Shown: positions 1 to 10,499 of the stretch, one piece after another
Layout: the number at the start of each line of letters is the position of its first letter
Position numbering within the stretch: the stretch's first letter is position 1
Source of the DNA: Paratinospora sagittata
Lineage: Eukaryota; Streptophyta; Magnoliopsida; Ranunculales; Menispermaceae
DNA length: 64,000 nt
NCBI GenBank assembly: GCA_035771175.1
Contig: CM069596.1
Location: 10,280,001 to 10,344,000 of the forward strand
Direction of reading: 5' to 3'
Notes under the pieces: model-generated
Seen by the model: only the letters and a program-made list of their open reading frames with translations
What the model was told of the DNA's origin: nothing
The model's database searches: none
Translations under genes and position numbers: made by a program

Positions 1-235
1 AGATGATAGTGTGCTATTGCCTTTTGTACAGAAAAATAAAATTTTGGCAATAGCTTAATAGAGGGTTATCATCAATGATAGAGCGCTATTGCCCATTTTC
101 TAGAAAGTTAGAATTTTGGCAATCGACTTGATAGCGTGTTATCAACAATGATAGTGCACTATTGCCTTCTAGAAACTTTGGCAATTGGCTGGATAGCAGG
201 CTATCAGGAATGATAGCGAGCTATAGGTTCCTGAT
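1..235. repeat. 72-bp tandem repeat with inverted arms
   Basis: Three to four diverged units start near 3, 76, 148 and 208, each opening with a form of GATAGNGNGCTATTGCC. Each unit also carries the complementary phrase GGCAATNG, so a unit can fold into a hairpin. The array is cut by the window edge, so its full length is unknown. No coding capacity is seen. It may be internal repeat of the CACTA element whose end lies at 1825, but that link is inference. Confidence 0.6.
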
Positions 236-1379
236 TTTGAAAAAATCAATTTTTTAACATTCAAGAACCATTACATTGAATCAAAACACTTTGATATAAG
301 ATTAAACACTTTTAAATCATTCAAAACTTATTTAAAACATGATTGAAACCTTTTGAAAACCATTTTGACAAAATCAAATGAAGGATCAAGTTGGTTTTAA
401 AAACGTTTGGGAAAATGTGATTTTGATGAGAACTCATACAAATATGACTCAAACAAGTTTGAAACATAGACCAAACATGTTTGAATAAATTAAAAATCAT
501 TTTTTAGAGAAAAATAATGCATGTATGAATGATTGAGCAATATAAAACAGGGAGGTTTACAACCTATATCAAAACTCTATGACCTTTAGCTCTTATTCTT
601 CTCTTCTCATCTTGACATGTCCAAGCTTTTATTTAAACTTCTTTTTATCTGCTTAATTTGACTTGAACGAGCTTAAATCTTGTATTAATTTCTTTGTTGC
701 TTTTGGTACGGAAATATACTAAATTAAAACATTAGCATCATTTATTATATTGTTTGTTAGCATCAAAACACTTGGGAGAATGCTAAGTGGGAAACCACTT
801 GGGCCAATAGTCCAATCCATAGAATATTGAAGGCGAGCGACAAAAAAATGGTTTGGGTATGCCAATATCTATTGAGCAATATTCAATTTTGCCAGTAACA
901 AAAGGCTTGTTGAAATCGTTAATCAGTATTGTTTACATCTTTGTTGGCTCACTTAATTGATTCTTACTAAAAGTAATAAAATGATTTTTATTAAAATAAT
1001 AAAACTACTTTCATAAAATTAATAATAAAAAAATCATTAAATTAATTAAACTAATTCTATTAAACTTTGTTAATTATTTTTACTAAAATTAACAATAAAA
1101 TTATTTTTTATTAAAAATAATAAATTATTTTTTATTAAAAATAATAAATTATTTTTTATTAAAAATAATAAATTATTTTTTAGATAATAAGTTTTAATAA
1201 AATTGATTTTTACTAAAAATAATAAAATATTTTTTATTAAAATAATCAAACTACCCTCATTAAAATTCTAAAATTCTAAAATTATTTTTATTATTACAAG
1301 ATGAAATTATTTTTATTAAAATAATTAAATAATTCTATTAGAAATAATAAATTATTTTTAATAAAAATAATTATTAGGA
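236..1379. other. AT-rich stretch without recognisable gene
   Basis: No credible coding region is seen. From about 960 to 1340 the sequence is a simple AT-rich run dominated by repeats of an AATAATAAATTATTTTTTATT type. The 78-residue minus-strand frame at 1294-1530 is low-complexity and overlaps CACTA subterminal repeats, so it is not taken as a gene. The stretch may be the body of the CACTA element ending at 1825. Confidence 0.5.
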
Positions 1380-1825
1380 CATATTTCATAAACATTGTAG
1401 TGTGTTTAATTGAAGTAAAATAAGATGCGACGTTTAAGAAACATCGTTGAAGGGTGAAAACGAGGACGTTTTCAATAAATCGTTGTATTATAAATTCAGT
1501 AAGAACAATCAGGACATATTTTATAAACATCGCAGAAAAAGAAAAAAGTACAACATTTTTAAAACGTCGTCATATACTTACACGAGGACATTTTGAGCAA
1601 AACGTTGTAGTAGTACATCATTTGGAATAATTAGGACATTTTCGAAAAATGTTGTAGTAAAAGAGGAGTGTGCAACGTTTGTCAAATGCCATAATATACA
1701 CATAAGATGACGTTTTTTTATAAAACGTTGTATTAGTGTTTTCTTCATTGTTAAATAGTAAAAAATGACATTTTTGTCAAAACGTCATTTTCAAACTATT
1801 GTAATAGGCCTATTTTCTTGTAGTG
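1380..1825. mobile_element. CACTA (En/Spm) transposon end with subterminal repeats
   Basis: Positions 1813-1825 read TTTTCTTGTAGTG, the reverse complement of the CACTACAAGAAAA terminal repeat typical of plant CACTA elements. Upstream, from about 1424 to 1795, are many short direct and inverted copies of an ACGTTTT/AAAACGT motif, as expected for the subterminal transposase-binding array of this superfamily. The element therefore lies to the left of 1825 and its other end is not in the window. The 3-bp target duplication would begin at 1826 (CAA) but cannot be checked without the left end. Confidence 0.8.
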
Positions 1826-1828
1826 CAA

Positions 1829-2088
1829 CATATGTGTTGTACTCTCTCTCTCGCACACACACTATGACTAAAATGAAGAATGCATATTTTAAATTGAATG
1901 GATGAATGAATGACTCTAGTATGAAATATTTGTACTTGTTGAAATGGTGCAATACAAAGAGACACCATTGGAAAGAGTCATTTTCCTACGGACATGTCTA
2001 TACATGATAATAGACACCATTTAAAAGGTCACATCTCTTTAATTGAATAGGTGTTATGTGAATGGCCACACCCATTTAATACACCTTT
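1829..2088 (-). repeat. copia-like LTR fragment, copy 1 (cut by CACTA)
   Basis: This segment aligns over about 250 bp with 5279-5523, sharing landmarks such as ATGAAGAATGCATATT and TACAAAGAGACA. A copia RNase H relic lies about 500 bp to the right, reading towards this copy, so it is best explained as 3' LTR or 3' untranslated sequence of a minus-strand copia element. Homology begins immediately after the CACTA terminus at 1825, so the CACTA element appears to have inserted into it. Confidence 0.5.
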
Positions 2089-2570
2089 CCATCTTCCTAA
2101 CGCGATGTCTTGAACTGTTTAGCCGTTGATGTAAACCAAGACAATAATATTCACACAATTCCTTTCCAAACATTATTGGTTCTCACAATTGTGTTCATCT
2201 TGGCCCTGAACAACTCCCAAATTGATGAGTGCTTTTAGAGAATTCAAGCCTTAAAATCGTTATAGAATTGACCCAGTTCACACTCACATAAGTGATTTCC
2301 TATTAAAAATATCTTGCTATACCTCACATGATTGCAATGTCATAGGAATCATTAAAAGCATTCCTTATCCTTACTCATATTGCAGGCAACAATATTATAC
2401 CATAGGAATGGGTAGAAATTTAGTTTACTTAGTGCTACACCATATTTCATAATTTAGTTGTTGTCCTTTCTTAACTTAGTTATTGGGATCTCGTCATCTA
2501 AGTTGAGTTTCTACTAAGAAATATATTTTTAGATAGACTTTGACCTCATCTCCTTCGATGAACAGTTTAC
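2089..2570. other. copia-derived 3' flank, non-coding
   Basis: No gene is seen. The segment lies between the RNase H relic and the LTR-like repeat and is probably 3' untranslated sequence of the same decayed copia element. This is inferred from position only. Confidence 0.35.
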
Positions 2571-2725
2571 TTAATCTCTTGACAAGCCTTTAGTTAGTGG
2601 ATCTGCAAGGTTATCCTTTGATTTAAAATATTCTATGAAAATTATTCCATTTTTAAGTAATTGTTTAATGGTATTATTGTCTTCGATGTATATGTCTAGA
2701 CTTACCATTATACATTTTAGTTTGT
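2571..2725 (-). pseudogene. Ty1/copia RNase H C-terminal relic
   Basis: Read on the minus strand, this encodes the hallmark end of copia RNase H. A KSRHI-type phrase is followed, after a one-base frameshift near the RR-HN position, by SKDNLADPLTKGLSR and a stop at about 2571. The ADPLTKGL block is diagnostic for plant copia polyproteins. Only about 50 residues remain; no reverse transcriptase or integrase is recognisable up to 3.8 kb. The frameshift and truncation mark it as dead. Confidence 0.8.
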
Positions 2726-3824
2726 ACTCTAGCTATAGTTGACTACAAATCACAATGGAAATCCTCAGACAAATTTTGACCAACATGGAAATCCTCTAAA
2801 TTATGAAGCCATTTTTCCTTCATCACTTGCTTTATCTAAAGTTATAAGGTCATATTCTATTATGGATCTAGCTATACAGGTTTAGTTTAAGGATTTCCAA
2901 TATGCTGTACCTCCTCCTCCTCCAACTGTGAGCACATATTCACTTGTGGATTTAGTGTCATTTGCATTACCATATCTTACAAGTACTATTGGATATCTTG
3001 TATAATGTTATCCAAAAACTTTGGATATACTTTAGATATCAAAGTACCCTAATTAATGCTTTCTATTAATTTTTTCCATATTCGATCAATAGATTCATGA
3101 GCCTTTAATTTTTCTTTAAAAATCTATTTACACTTAGTAGAAAAAAGTAAATGGTTTTAGGCCCACTTTCACCTTTTCAAGTCCAGATATTGCTACCCGA
3201 ATTTGCTATACCCCCGCATTTTCAAATCTTTATAGCAAGGTTTCTTAATTATCTGTCTATAATTCATAAGGAATAATATCCTTTTTTTCAAAGGGGTCTT
3301 AATTTATAGAACTCAAAAAAAAAAAAAAACAATTGGCTTGATTATAAAGCATCACACATAATAATAATAAAGGTCACATAAATAAATAATTTAATTGACA
3401 GGACAATCAATTAAATGTTCTAGAAGGCCTAAAAAAAATTAATGTATGCTATAACTAATGAAATCATAGTTCACCAATTGAGACCAATTAAATGAGGTTA
3501 TGGACTATGGTGATTCAATTTCTCCACATGAATCATAAACATGTAAACATATCATCTATCAATAATCATTATTAAGATTATATTATATGAGGCACTAACA
3601 AATAAGCATCAACACATTAATAAATATAAACAATTAATAATCATATGAATCATTTTATCCAAGATTTCCTAATTTTGAATCACACGGTCAAAATGAAGAG
3701 TTGTTCACTAAAAGAGGGCACTGTCACATGTTTATTATTCAATATTGCAAACTGCTCCTTCCTTCTTAGTTATTAACCCATAAATATCATGACAAACCGC
3801 CCTCTTTAATCTTAAAGAAAGAAG
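2726..3824. other. no recognisable gene
   Basis: AT-rich sequence without convincing coding signal in any frame. It contains a short CTCCTCCTCC run near 2910. It may be decayed interior of the copia element whose RNase H lies at 2571-2725, but no protein motif supports that. Confidence 0.4.
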
Positions 3825-4208
3825 ATGATGTTCATTGCATCCGAACCAGCATCTTCTTCCTCTTCATCTTTAATCACTTCTTTCCTGGACTCTCGGAGAA
3901 GCCACCGACTCCAACATCATCACCGACTCTCTCCGTCTCACCGGCGCAAGAATCCGTGGTGTCTGGCAAGATTCGATGTCGGTCGACACCTAACCGCCAC
4001 CTTCTACGATTTGCGCAGACCTCGCCAACAGGTGTTTTCGACCGACTTTGTTGAACATGTTCCATGTAATCACTGCACTTCCAAAAAGTGCTTATGCCAT
4101 CGGCACCTCATCGGCGTCATTCGCCAGAAATTGACATTTAAACATGGTCAAGCAAGTATGGCTGCTATTGTACGTGAAAACAACACCCATTACGTTTATG
4201 AGTTTTAG
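3825..4208 (+). CDS. unassigned 127-residue ORF
   Basis: An open frame of 127 codons in a local patch of higher GC. The N-terminus is serine-rich (EPASSSSSSLITS), the middle is rich in Arg and His, and a CNHCTSKKCLC cluster lies near residues 81-91. I recognise no family. All three plus-strand frames stay open for long distances here, so coding reality is uncertain. It could be a gene fragment, a captured exon or chance. No intron, promoter or neighbouring exon could be supported. The 63-residue frame on the other strand (3874-4065) is treated as its shadow. Confidence 0.25.
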   Translation: MMFIASEPASSSSSSLITSFLDSRRSHRLQHHHRLSPSHRRKNPWCLARFDVGRHLTATFYDLRRPRQQVFSTDFVEHVPCNHCTSKKCLCHRHLIGVIRQKLTFKHGQASMAAIVRENNTHYVYEF

Positions 4209-4589
4209 AGACCTTATAATCAGGTCCTTTACAGAAAGCTTACAAAAGTTAACTCTTTTGAATTTTTTAAGTCAATGATCTAGCACGTGCCAAAACAGAG
4301 GGCAAAAGTTTGGCATGCACGACGGGGCGTCGTGTACTTCGTTCATTATCCGTCCCATAGAGAGAATACCGACCGACACATAATCTAATTGACTTGTATA
4401 TCGAAAACCATGAACAAAGTGCTTTATTCCCACGTGCCAGTTCATGAATTATTAGAATCCGGGCAAAAAAAATGTTTGAACAGACACATCAAAATACAAA
4501 TTAAATTCTCATAAAACCCAGATTAACAACAATCACTAAAATTATCCAATTTTAATCCAACTATAGACACTATCCAATAATTAGCATCA
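4209..4589. other. no recognisable gene
   Basis: Non-coding sequence between the unassigned ORF and the MITE. Nothing identifiable is seen. Confidence 0.4.
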
Positions 4590-4592
4590 TAA

Positions 4593-4928
4593 GAGCATCT
4601 CATGCTCTCCTGGATTGCAAAAAAAAAAAAGTGTCATATAAGATAAATAGACATTGGGTAAAAATAGACTTCTCTAATACAATTATTACTATTTACTGTC
4701 AAGCTTAGGTTGCAAAAAAAAAAAAGTAGAAGCTGTTAGCTATTCAATTTATGCCACGTAGGAAATAAATATCTTAATATTGTGTATTTTAAAAGGAAGC
4801 ATTAGAAAATATTTTTTAACTTTATTGTTTATCAAGTAATATTTTATGCCACGTATGAAGCAAATCCCTTGATATTGATGATGTGACATTTTTTTTAAAT
4901 ACAATCCATATTAGTATTGGAGATGCTC
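4593..4928. mobile_element. Tourist-like (PIF/Harbinger) MITE with TAA target duplication
   Basis: The element begins GAGCATCTC and ends AGATGCTC, giving imperfect terminal inverted repeats, and is flanked by TAA at 4590-4592 and 4929-4931. A 3-bp TAA/TTA duplication and a length near 336 bp without an ORF fit a Tourist-like MITE. The interior holds poly-A runs at 4620-4630 and 4713-4724. The right-hand 160 bp, reverse-complemented, match 40167-40330, so the family is present at least twice in the window. Confidence 0.75.
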
Positions 4929-4931
4929 TAA

Positions 4932-5278
4932 GAAATTAAAAGAATTGAACATTTATGAAATGTGCCACACATCACAATCCATAACATGCAAAGACGATCT
5001 TACCCAATAACACCTAGGTAGAACAAAGAACAAGAAATTGTACACACAAACAGTCATCCAAATCACATGGCGATTATGGAGATTGTCTTAAGATTGTACA
5101 AAAGTTCGTCACTTACAAAATAAAATATGGAGTAATTGATCGAGGCTAGAGTTTGACTCTATGTCCTTACGATAATCTCGTATTGCACTGGTGCTCACGT
5201 CTATTGACAATTGTCTCCAAATATACAATGGTCACATCTTGTAACAATAGCACTTCAAATTACAAGAACAACGAATCA
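4932..5278. other. no gene; possible copia LTR flank
   Basis: No coding signal. The segment abuts the second copia-like LTR fragment and may be its continuation (R/U5 or untranslated leader), but no primer-binding site is visible. Confidence 0.3.
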
Positions 5279-5523
5279 GTATATGTGTAATACTCTCAAA
5301 TACACACACTACAACTAAAATGAAGAATGCATATTCTAAATTAAATGAATGAATGAATGACTCTAGTAGGGAATATTTATACTTGTTGAAAAGGTACAAT
5401 ACAAAGAGACATTATTGGGAAGAGTCATTTTCCTATGGACATATTTATACATGATAATAAACACTATTTAAAATGTCACATATCTTTAAATGAATAAGTG
5501 TTATGTGAATTACCACATCTATT
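5279..5523 (-). repeat. copia-like LTR fragment, copy 2
   Basis: Aligned counterpart of 1829-2088, in the same orientation. Together the two copies bracket 3.2 kb containing the RNase H relic, consistent with the two LTRs of one decayed minus-strand copia element. No tRNA primer-binding site was found on its left flank, so the pairing is inference. Confidence 0.45.
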
Positions 5524-5597
5524 TATGTTGTGAGTGCATGCCAAATTCACTTAGTTTTTGCTATTTTTGAAATATGGCCTTTGTATAGACAGCTTTT

Positions 5598-5861
5598 GAC
5601 TTGATTATCTTAATTAATTAAAATTATGACACTAATATCAAAAATTTAAAAGTAACAACTCATACACTCAATTTTTAATAGTGATTTGTCCATGTGGGCC
5701 CTGATGCAAATTTTTTATTTTATTTTTTGGGACGTTGAAAGCGTCTTCTAAGAAGACACCTTCAGTTCAAATATGATTTGAACATTATTTTTAAAAGATG
5801 CCTTAAGTACATTAATTTAAAAAAAAAGCAAGAAATTCTTATACCACAGCCAATCCACGAT
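5598..5861 (+). mobile_element. MULE left terminal inverted region
   Basis: This segment is the inverted counterpart of 35043-35250. Both start GACTTGATTATCTT at the outer side and run to TTCTTATACCA and CACGAT at the inner side. The left copy carries an extra block of about 55 bp near 5740-5795. Long terminal inverted repeats flanking a split MuDR-type transposase are expected for a Mutator-like element. No 8-10 bp target duplication is visible outside the two ends, so the outer boundaries are not proven. Confidence 0.6.
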
Positions 5862-6720
5862 ATTTTCTCTCTGCTCGCCACTTGGACCGAGTCCCAATAT
5901 CCTCCTAGGGACTTTCGAAACCGACGGAATACAAATCTCATGCCCCGGCAAATTTTTGACCTCTAACCGGAAGTTTTAGTTCAAATGAACTAAAAATACT
6001 TAGAAAACACATTTGAGTCAACTGCGACCAATCCATCGGGTTTTTTTCTCGACCAACACTTGGAGTGAGTCCCAATATCTTCCAAGGGACCCCTGGAACT
6101 GACGGAACACAAATCCCATGCCCTGGTAAATTTTTCATCCCCCAACTGAAAATTTTAGTTAAAATGAACTAAATCGACTTAGAAAACACTTTCAAGGCAA
6201 CCGCGACCAATCCACTGGGTTTTTTTCTCGACCAACAATTGGAGCGAGTCCCACTATCCACCCAAGGACTCCCAGAACCAACAAAACCCTGCTCCCATGC
6301 CCCGATGAATTTTTCACCCACCAACCGAAAGTTTTAGTAAAAATGAACTAAATCGACTTAGAAAACACTTTCAAGGCAACCACGACCAATTCATCAGATT
6401 CTTTTTCCGACCAACACTTGGAGCGAGTCTCAATATCCTCCCAGGAACCCCCGGAACCGACGGAACACAAATTTTATGCCCCGGTAAATTTTTCATCCCC
6501 CAACCGGGAGTTTTTAGTTCAAATGAACTAAAAACACTTAGAAAAAACGTTTGAGGAAACCATGGCCATTCTATCGGGTTTTTTTCCCGACCAACACTTG
6601 GAGCGAGTCCCAAAATCCTCCTAGGAACCCCCAGAACCAGTGGAACCCCACTCCAATGCTCCGATAAATTTTTCAGCCTCAAACCAAAAGTTTTTGTTTA
6701 AATAAACTAAAAACACTTTT
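5862..6720. repeat. 180-bp tandem repeat, about five units
   Basis: The landmark GGAGCGAGTCCCAATATCC or a variant recurs at about 5883, 6062, 6241, 6420 and 6600, an almost exact 180-bp period. Adjoining landmarks (CGACCAATCC, TCGACCAACA, GAACTAAA) recur with it. Units differ by scattered substitutions. Because 180 is divisible by three, the minus-strand frame stays open across unit joins and yields a 60-residue repeat, which explains the open frames at 5938-6138 and 6371-6682. I do not take these as genes. The array lies between the MULE left end and the transposase 3' end. Confidence 0.85.
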
Positions 6721-7032
6721 GAGGGCCCTTGCTCCATCTAAATTCAACAGATTAAATATAATGGACTAAATGAAATACCAAAAATTATGATCGTATGCAT
6801 TAAGAGAAATTTTAAATTCAAACAACACAAAAAATTATATAATTAAATGCGAAATGAAATGCATTTGAAATAATATAAGATGCACATTTCCATATGCACA
6901 CACTGTCATATAAATCAAGAAGTACATAAGTTTGATTTCAAAACAAAAGTATCAAGAAGTGTCATATTACAATAACAAATTTACATCATTATCAAAATCT
7001 AAAAAACATGAAGATCATGCCGCTAGTAAATT
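6721..7032. other. no recognisable gene
   Basis: AT-rich sequence between the 180-bp array and the transposase 3' end; probably MULE 3' untranslated sequence. Confidence 0.4.
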
Positions 7033-8130
7033 TTAGGTGGCCTTTCCACGGCGAGTTGGACAACGACGCTGATTGTGACCCTCAAGTCCACAATGCCCGC
7101 AGCGAATCCTGGAGGACAATTCTCTTATATCCATCTCATTTGTTATGAGTGATGTTCTCGACCGATCGGATTTACGAACAAAATCAGAATTAGGGATCAC
7201 TTTAAACTTAATCGTACACGGTGGCCAATATGATTCATGTGGAATTGGATGAAACTGTGGCTCATAACACTTGAGGTACCTATCGAGGCGATACCAATCT
7301 TCAATGTACGCATCATAATCGACGACACCATAACGACACACTGCCCGTACTTTGGAACATGAGATTCCATAGCATTGCCATTTTTCACAACTACAAAAAT
7401 GGTCATGTAGATTGACAACCTATTTGTTTCCTCCTTTGTTGAAACGTGCACTTTGTAACCCAGTAACATCCTCGAACTTCTCAGCCTATCGATTAATCAA
7501 TGTAACTGTGTGGCCTCCTGCCTTAGCTGTCAATTTGGTCATCTTCTCAAAAACGTAGGTGGTGTAACATTGCCCTTGACGAATTGCATCTTCTATTTTT
7601 TCCTGTCTAATAATTAGACCATATAATTGTTCTGTAGAACGTCAACTGCACTAGTGTTGTGATCGGGTACATTCGGGCCCCTTTTAAAACGCCATTAAAG
7701 CTTTCTAAAAAAAGGAAAAAAAAATAAGAAAACGCATAACAAACATAAAAGATCAACACACACACATATATATAAAATCATGCATATTGAAATAGTCATA
7801 AACGATGAAATGAAAAAAATAAAATAAGACACACTAACCAGCTACATTGGAAGTCATCCAACCATACCGTACTCCACCATCGTATGCCATTGTCCACAAC
7901 TATTTGTTAATGACATTGAGCCACTTTGTGCAACCTTCTTGTTTATGTTCAAGCTTTTCCATTGCTGCCTCAAATTTTCATGGTTGGTGTTTTGAACCCG
8001 CTTTCTTAGCAAAATCTCTAAACTCGTAGTTGTGGACTTTATCATTGAAATTATTGCCTACATGTCGCAAACAATATCTATGATATGCATTGGGCTCTGT
8101 CCAACCATTCTTGGGGTCTCTAACGGCTGC
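7033..8130 (-). pseudogene. MULE (MuDR) transposase, C-terminal half
   Basis: On the minus strand from 8130 downward this reads as the second half of a plant MULE transposase. It starts within the region after the catalytic HAG motif (LAAVRDPKNGW), then shows AYHRYCLRHV, YGWMTSNVA, SFNGVLKGAR, a SWIM-type CSC...C zinc motif at about 7395-7350, and near the C-terminus a CCHC knuckle, CGHCGLEGHNQRRC. A 134-bp GT-AG intron at 7838-7705 sits between NVA and SFNG; removing it restores the family reading through a glutamate codon. At least four in-frame stops and one frameshift show it is dead. The N-terminal half lies 26 kb away at 34448-35042. The SWIM His is Lys here. Confidence 0.85.
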
Positions 8131-8135
8131 CAAAA
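8131..8135. repeat. CAAAA target-site duplication, left copy
   Basis: CAAAA directly precedes the TGTTAACC start of the copia LTR and matches CAAAA at 34443-34447 directly after its CA end. In the transposase the TTTTG of the opposite strand occurs once in the uninterrupted reading (HAG-L-L then AAV), which supports a true duplication. Confidence 0.75.
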
Positions 8136-8739
8136 TGTTAACCTATGCGGTTCATCACTTAGCTCGTCCCTAAATATACTGTGATAAAATATATTTTGAT
8201 GATCACAAACAAAATACTTTTCGGTGCTAAACGTGCGTGTCTCAAGATTTTATCAAAGCACCTAAGGAAAGCAAAAAGTCAAGGAACGACTTGACCAAGG
8301 AACTCAAAGATCACATCCAACGGTCAAGTTCGTCTCAACCAAAGAACTTCAACGATCACATCATGATTTCAAGATCACTTCACTCGAACGATAAGATCAA
8401 GCTTCATGTCTACATCTCTCGATCAACGTTCAAGACATTCAACTCAACAATTCTCTTATTGAAAATCTCATAATGAAGAGATGGATTTATCGGTTATGAG
8501 AATTGAGAAATACACAAAGTATTTAAGGTATATCTTTATCTAATCGTTATTGCTCAAAATGTTTTTCAAAACCATGCATAAATCATCTACATATGTTTTT
8601 CTAATCTGCATGTTTTGCTTTCATGTTTTTACGGTATTTCAAATGATCTAATACTATATATTTAATTTGAAATCTACCGAGTTTTTATTCGCATTTATCG
8701 TATATTTTATAGCAAGTCAAAACTATTTTTAAAGAGTCT

Positions 8740-9430
8740 TTCAGGACGCTAATGAAATAACAACGCTTTCATGAACTTGATAAGTCAAGACGCTGATAAC
8801 GTTCATTAGGACGCTGATAACGTTCAAGGTTGAATAAAACTAATTTATCAAGACGCTTACTTGTATAGTAGCGACCTCCTTTATTAGTCAACCTCTGAAG
8901 TTGTCAAGAAGCTGACTCAACATCAGCTCACTAAAAGATGTCTTAAGTTCTTCAAAGAATGTATCTTTGAGGACGCTGATAGTTATAGTTGAACAATCTA
9001 TCAGGACGCGATCTGGATAGAAGCGCCCTCACCTTTAGGAATCAACTTAATAACTTCAGAACTCTGATTTTCCTTCAGCGTGCTTGTGTCTTTATTTAAA
9101 ATATTTTTAACTGGTAGGACGCTTACGTAATGTAACTCCCTCATGTTTTGTTTTATGTCTTAAAGGCAGGATGCTTACTCGGATAGTGGCGCCCTCATGC
9201 ACTTAATTGTTCTAAAATATAGCAGGATGCTAATTGTGCATTAGCACCCTCAAGTTTAAGTTGTCTAAGTGACAAAGTAAATCAGGATGCTTACGAGTTA
9301 GTAGCGCCCTCACTTAAGTGTTCAGCAATACGCTTATACGTAATAAGCGTCCTTAAGGAACAAAACGACATTGTTAATATTATGCGTTAGGACACTGATT
9401 TCGGAATCAAGACGGTAATTCAACAACCGT
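8740..9430 (+). repeat. U3 array of paired GC-rich boxes
   Basis: About a dozen copies of an AGGACGCT/AGGATGCT box occur here. Many are followed 12-16 bases later by a TAGCGCCCTC-like box, as at about 8850, 9002, 9115, 9167, 9222 and 9283. The two halves are roughly complementary (GGACGC...GCGCCC), so each pair is an imperfect inverted repeat. The array lies upstream of the TATA box in the LTR, where enhancers would sit. Function is unknown. Confidence 0.6.
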
Positions 9431-9691
9431 CACTGTTCAAACAAGTACACTACGTAAGTTTACTTTTTCAGAACAGACCTTTGCACAGAGTCCTTTTCAG
9501 ACCTATCAGAGATCGTCTCTGATACATGAAATAAGTTTTTCTAAAACTTTCTTTTTTCATGAAATCTGAAAAGAACTAGAATGTTAGTGAAAATTACAGT
9601 TGCTATTTTCATATAACATTCTAGCCATTGTGTGTTAATGTTCATATTATTTGAACTTCTAATGTCTTAACGGCTATGTCCCATTAAGTCT

Positions 9692-9699
9692 ATAAATAC
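9692..9699 (+). promoter_or_regulatory. LTR TATA box
   Basis: TATAAATA followed by ACCAGCACTTAGG. The same element is conserved in the partner LTR at about 33220. Position between the U3 box array and the R/U5-like sequence supports it as the retrotransposon core promoter. Confidence 0.55.
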
Positions 9700-10499
9700 C
9701 AGCACTTAGGATCAAACAACTTGTCAATCACTTTGTGTTGTGCCAATGCTTTTTGAAAGTTAGTATATGTCAAAATGTTTTTCATTATCTAAACTTTCAA
9801 AATATTTTTCACTAATACCTTTACGTCTTCAAAAGATTTTCATACTGAGCTTATTTTTATTTTATCTTTGAAAATCTATTTTATTGGTATCTACTCAAAT
9901 TCTCTGCACTGATTCATATTTGATATCATTCTTGCTAAAGATAGAATTTGAGAAATAGTTTAAGATATACAATTGTACTTGATTTCATATCTTAAGTACT
10001 GTATTTAACTATATCAGTAGTTACATTAACTATTGATCACAGAACCAGAAGTTTTCATACTTATATTTTGTATTTATTTTGAAAACTATTTGTGTCTATG
10101 ATTTACACTAGTTCTTTGTTTTTCTAAATCAATGTTTATTTGGAATCATATTATTTTCGAAGAAGCACTAATTTTCATATCATATTATTCATGTTTTTCG
10201 AAACTCCACTTGAGCAATACCGAACGTTGGAAGGTAAATGACTGTAAGTGTTCTACTCTGTTAGAACCAACATTATTGTATTGTAATGTTGGTGTGTTTC
10301 TGGACTGAAACAACCAGGACAAGTGAATGAAGTTCACTTAATGATTTCAGGAATGAAATCATGAAAGGTTATCTCTAAACCTGTAAAAGAGAACCCGTTC
10401 GTCCTCATCCCGCAAAAGGATAAGTGTGTCATTAGCCTTAAAAATGATAGGTTATCTCTCAGCCTTTAAAAAAGAACCGGTTCATCCTCTGTAATACCC

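Larger units (their letters stand above)
8136..10499 (+). mobile_element. copia LTR, 5' copy, truncated at its 3' end
   Basis: The LTR begins TGTTAACC after the CAAAA duplication. It contains TTTTGATGATCACAAAC near 8198, a feature shared with other copia LTRs in this window, an array of GC-rich boxes at 8740-9430, a TATAAATA box at 9692-9699, and R/U5 sequence. From about 9690 to 10499 it matches 33212-34095. It stops at about 10499, where a different sequence starts (TGTAATACCC), so about 350 bp of the LTR end is missing here. By combining the copies the full LTR would be about 2.7 kb. The small frame 8237-8473 lies in U3 and is not a gene. Confidence 0.7.

Noticed and set aside
6371..6682. 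103-residue minus-strand ORF
   Set aside because: It is produced by the 180-bp tandem repeat, whose length is a multiple of three. No known protein motif.
5862..6720. Centromeric satellite
   Set aside because: Period is suggestive, but five units inside a MULE are not evidence for a centromere.
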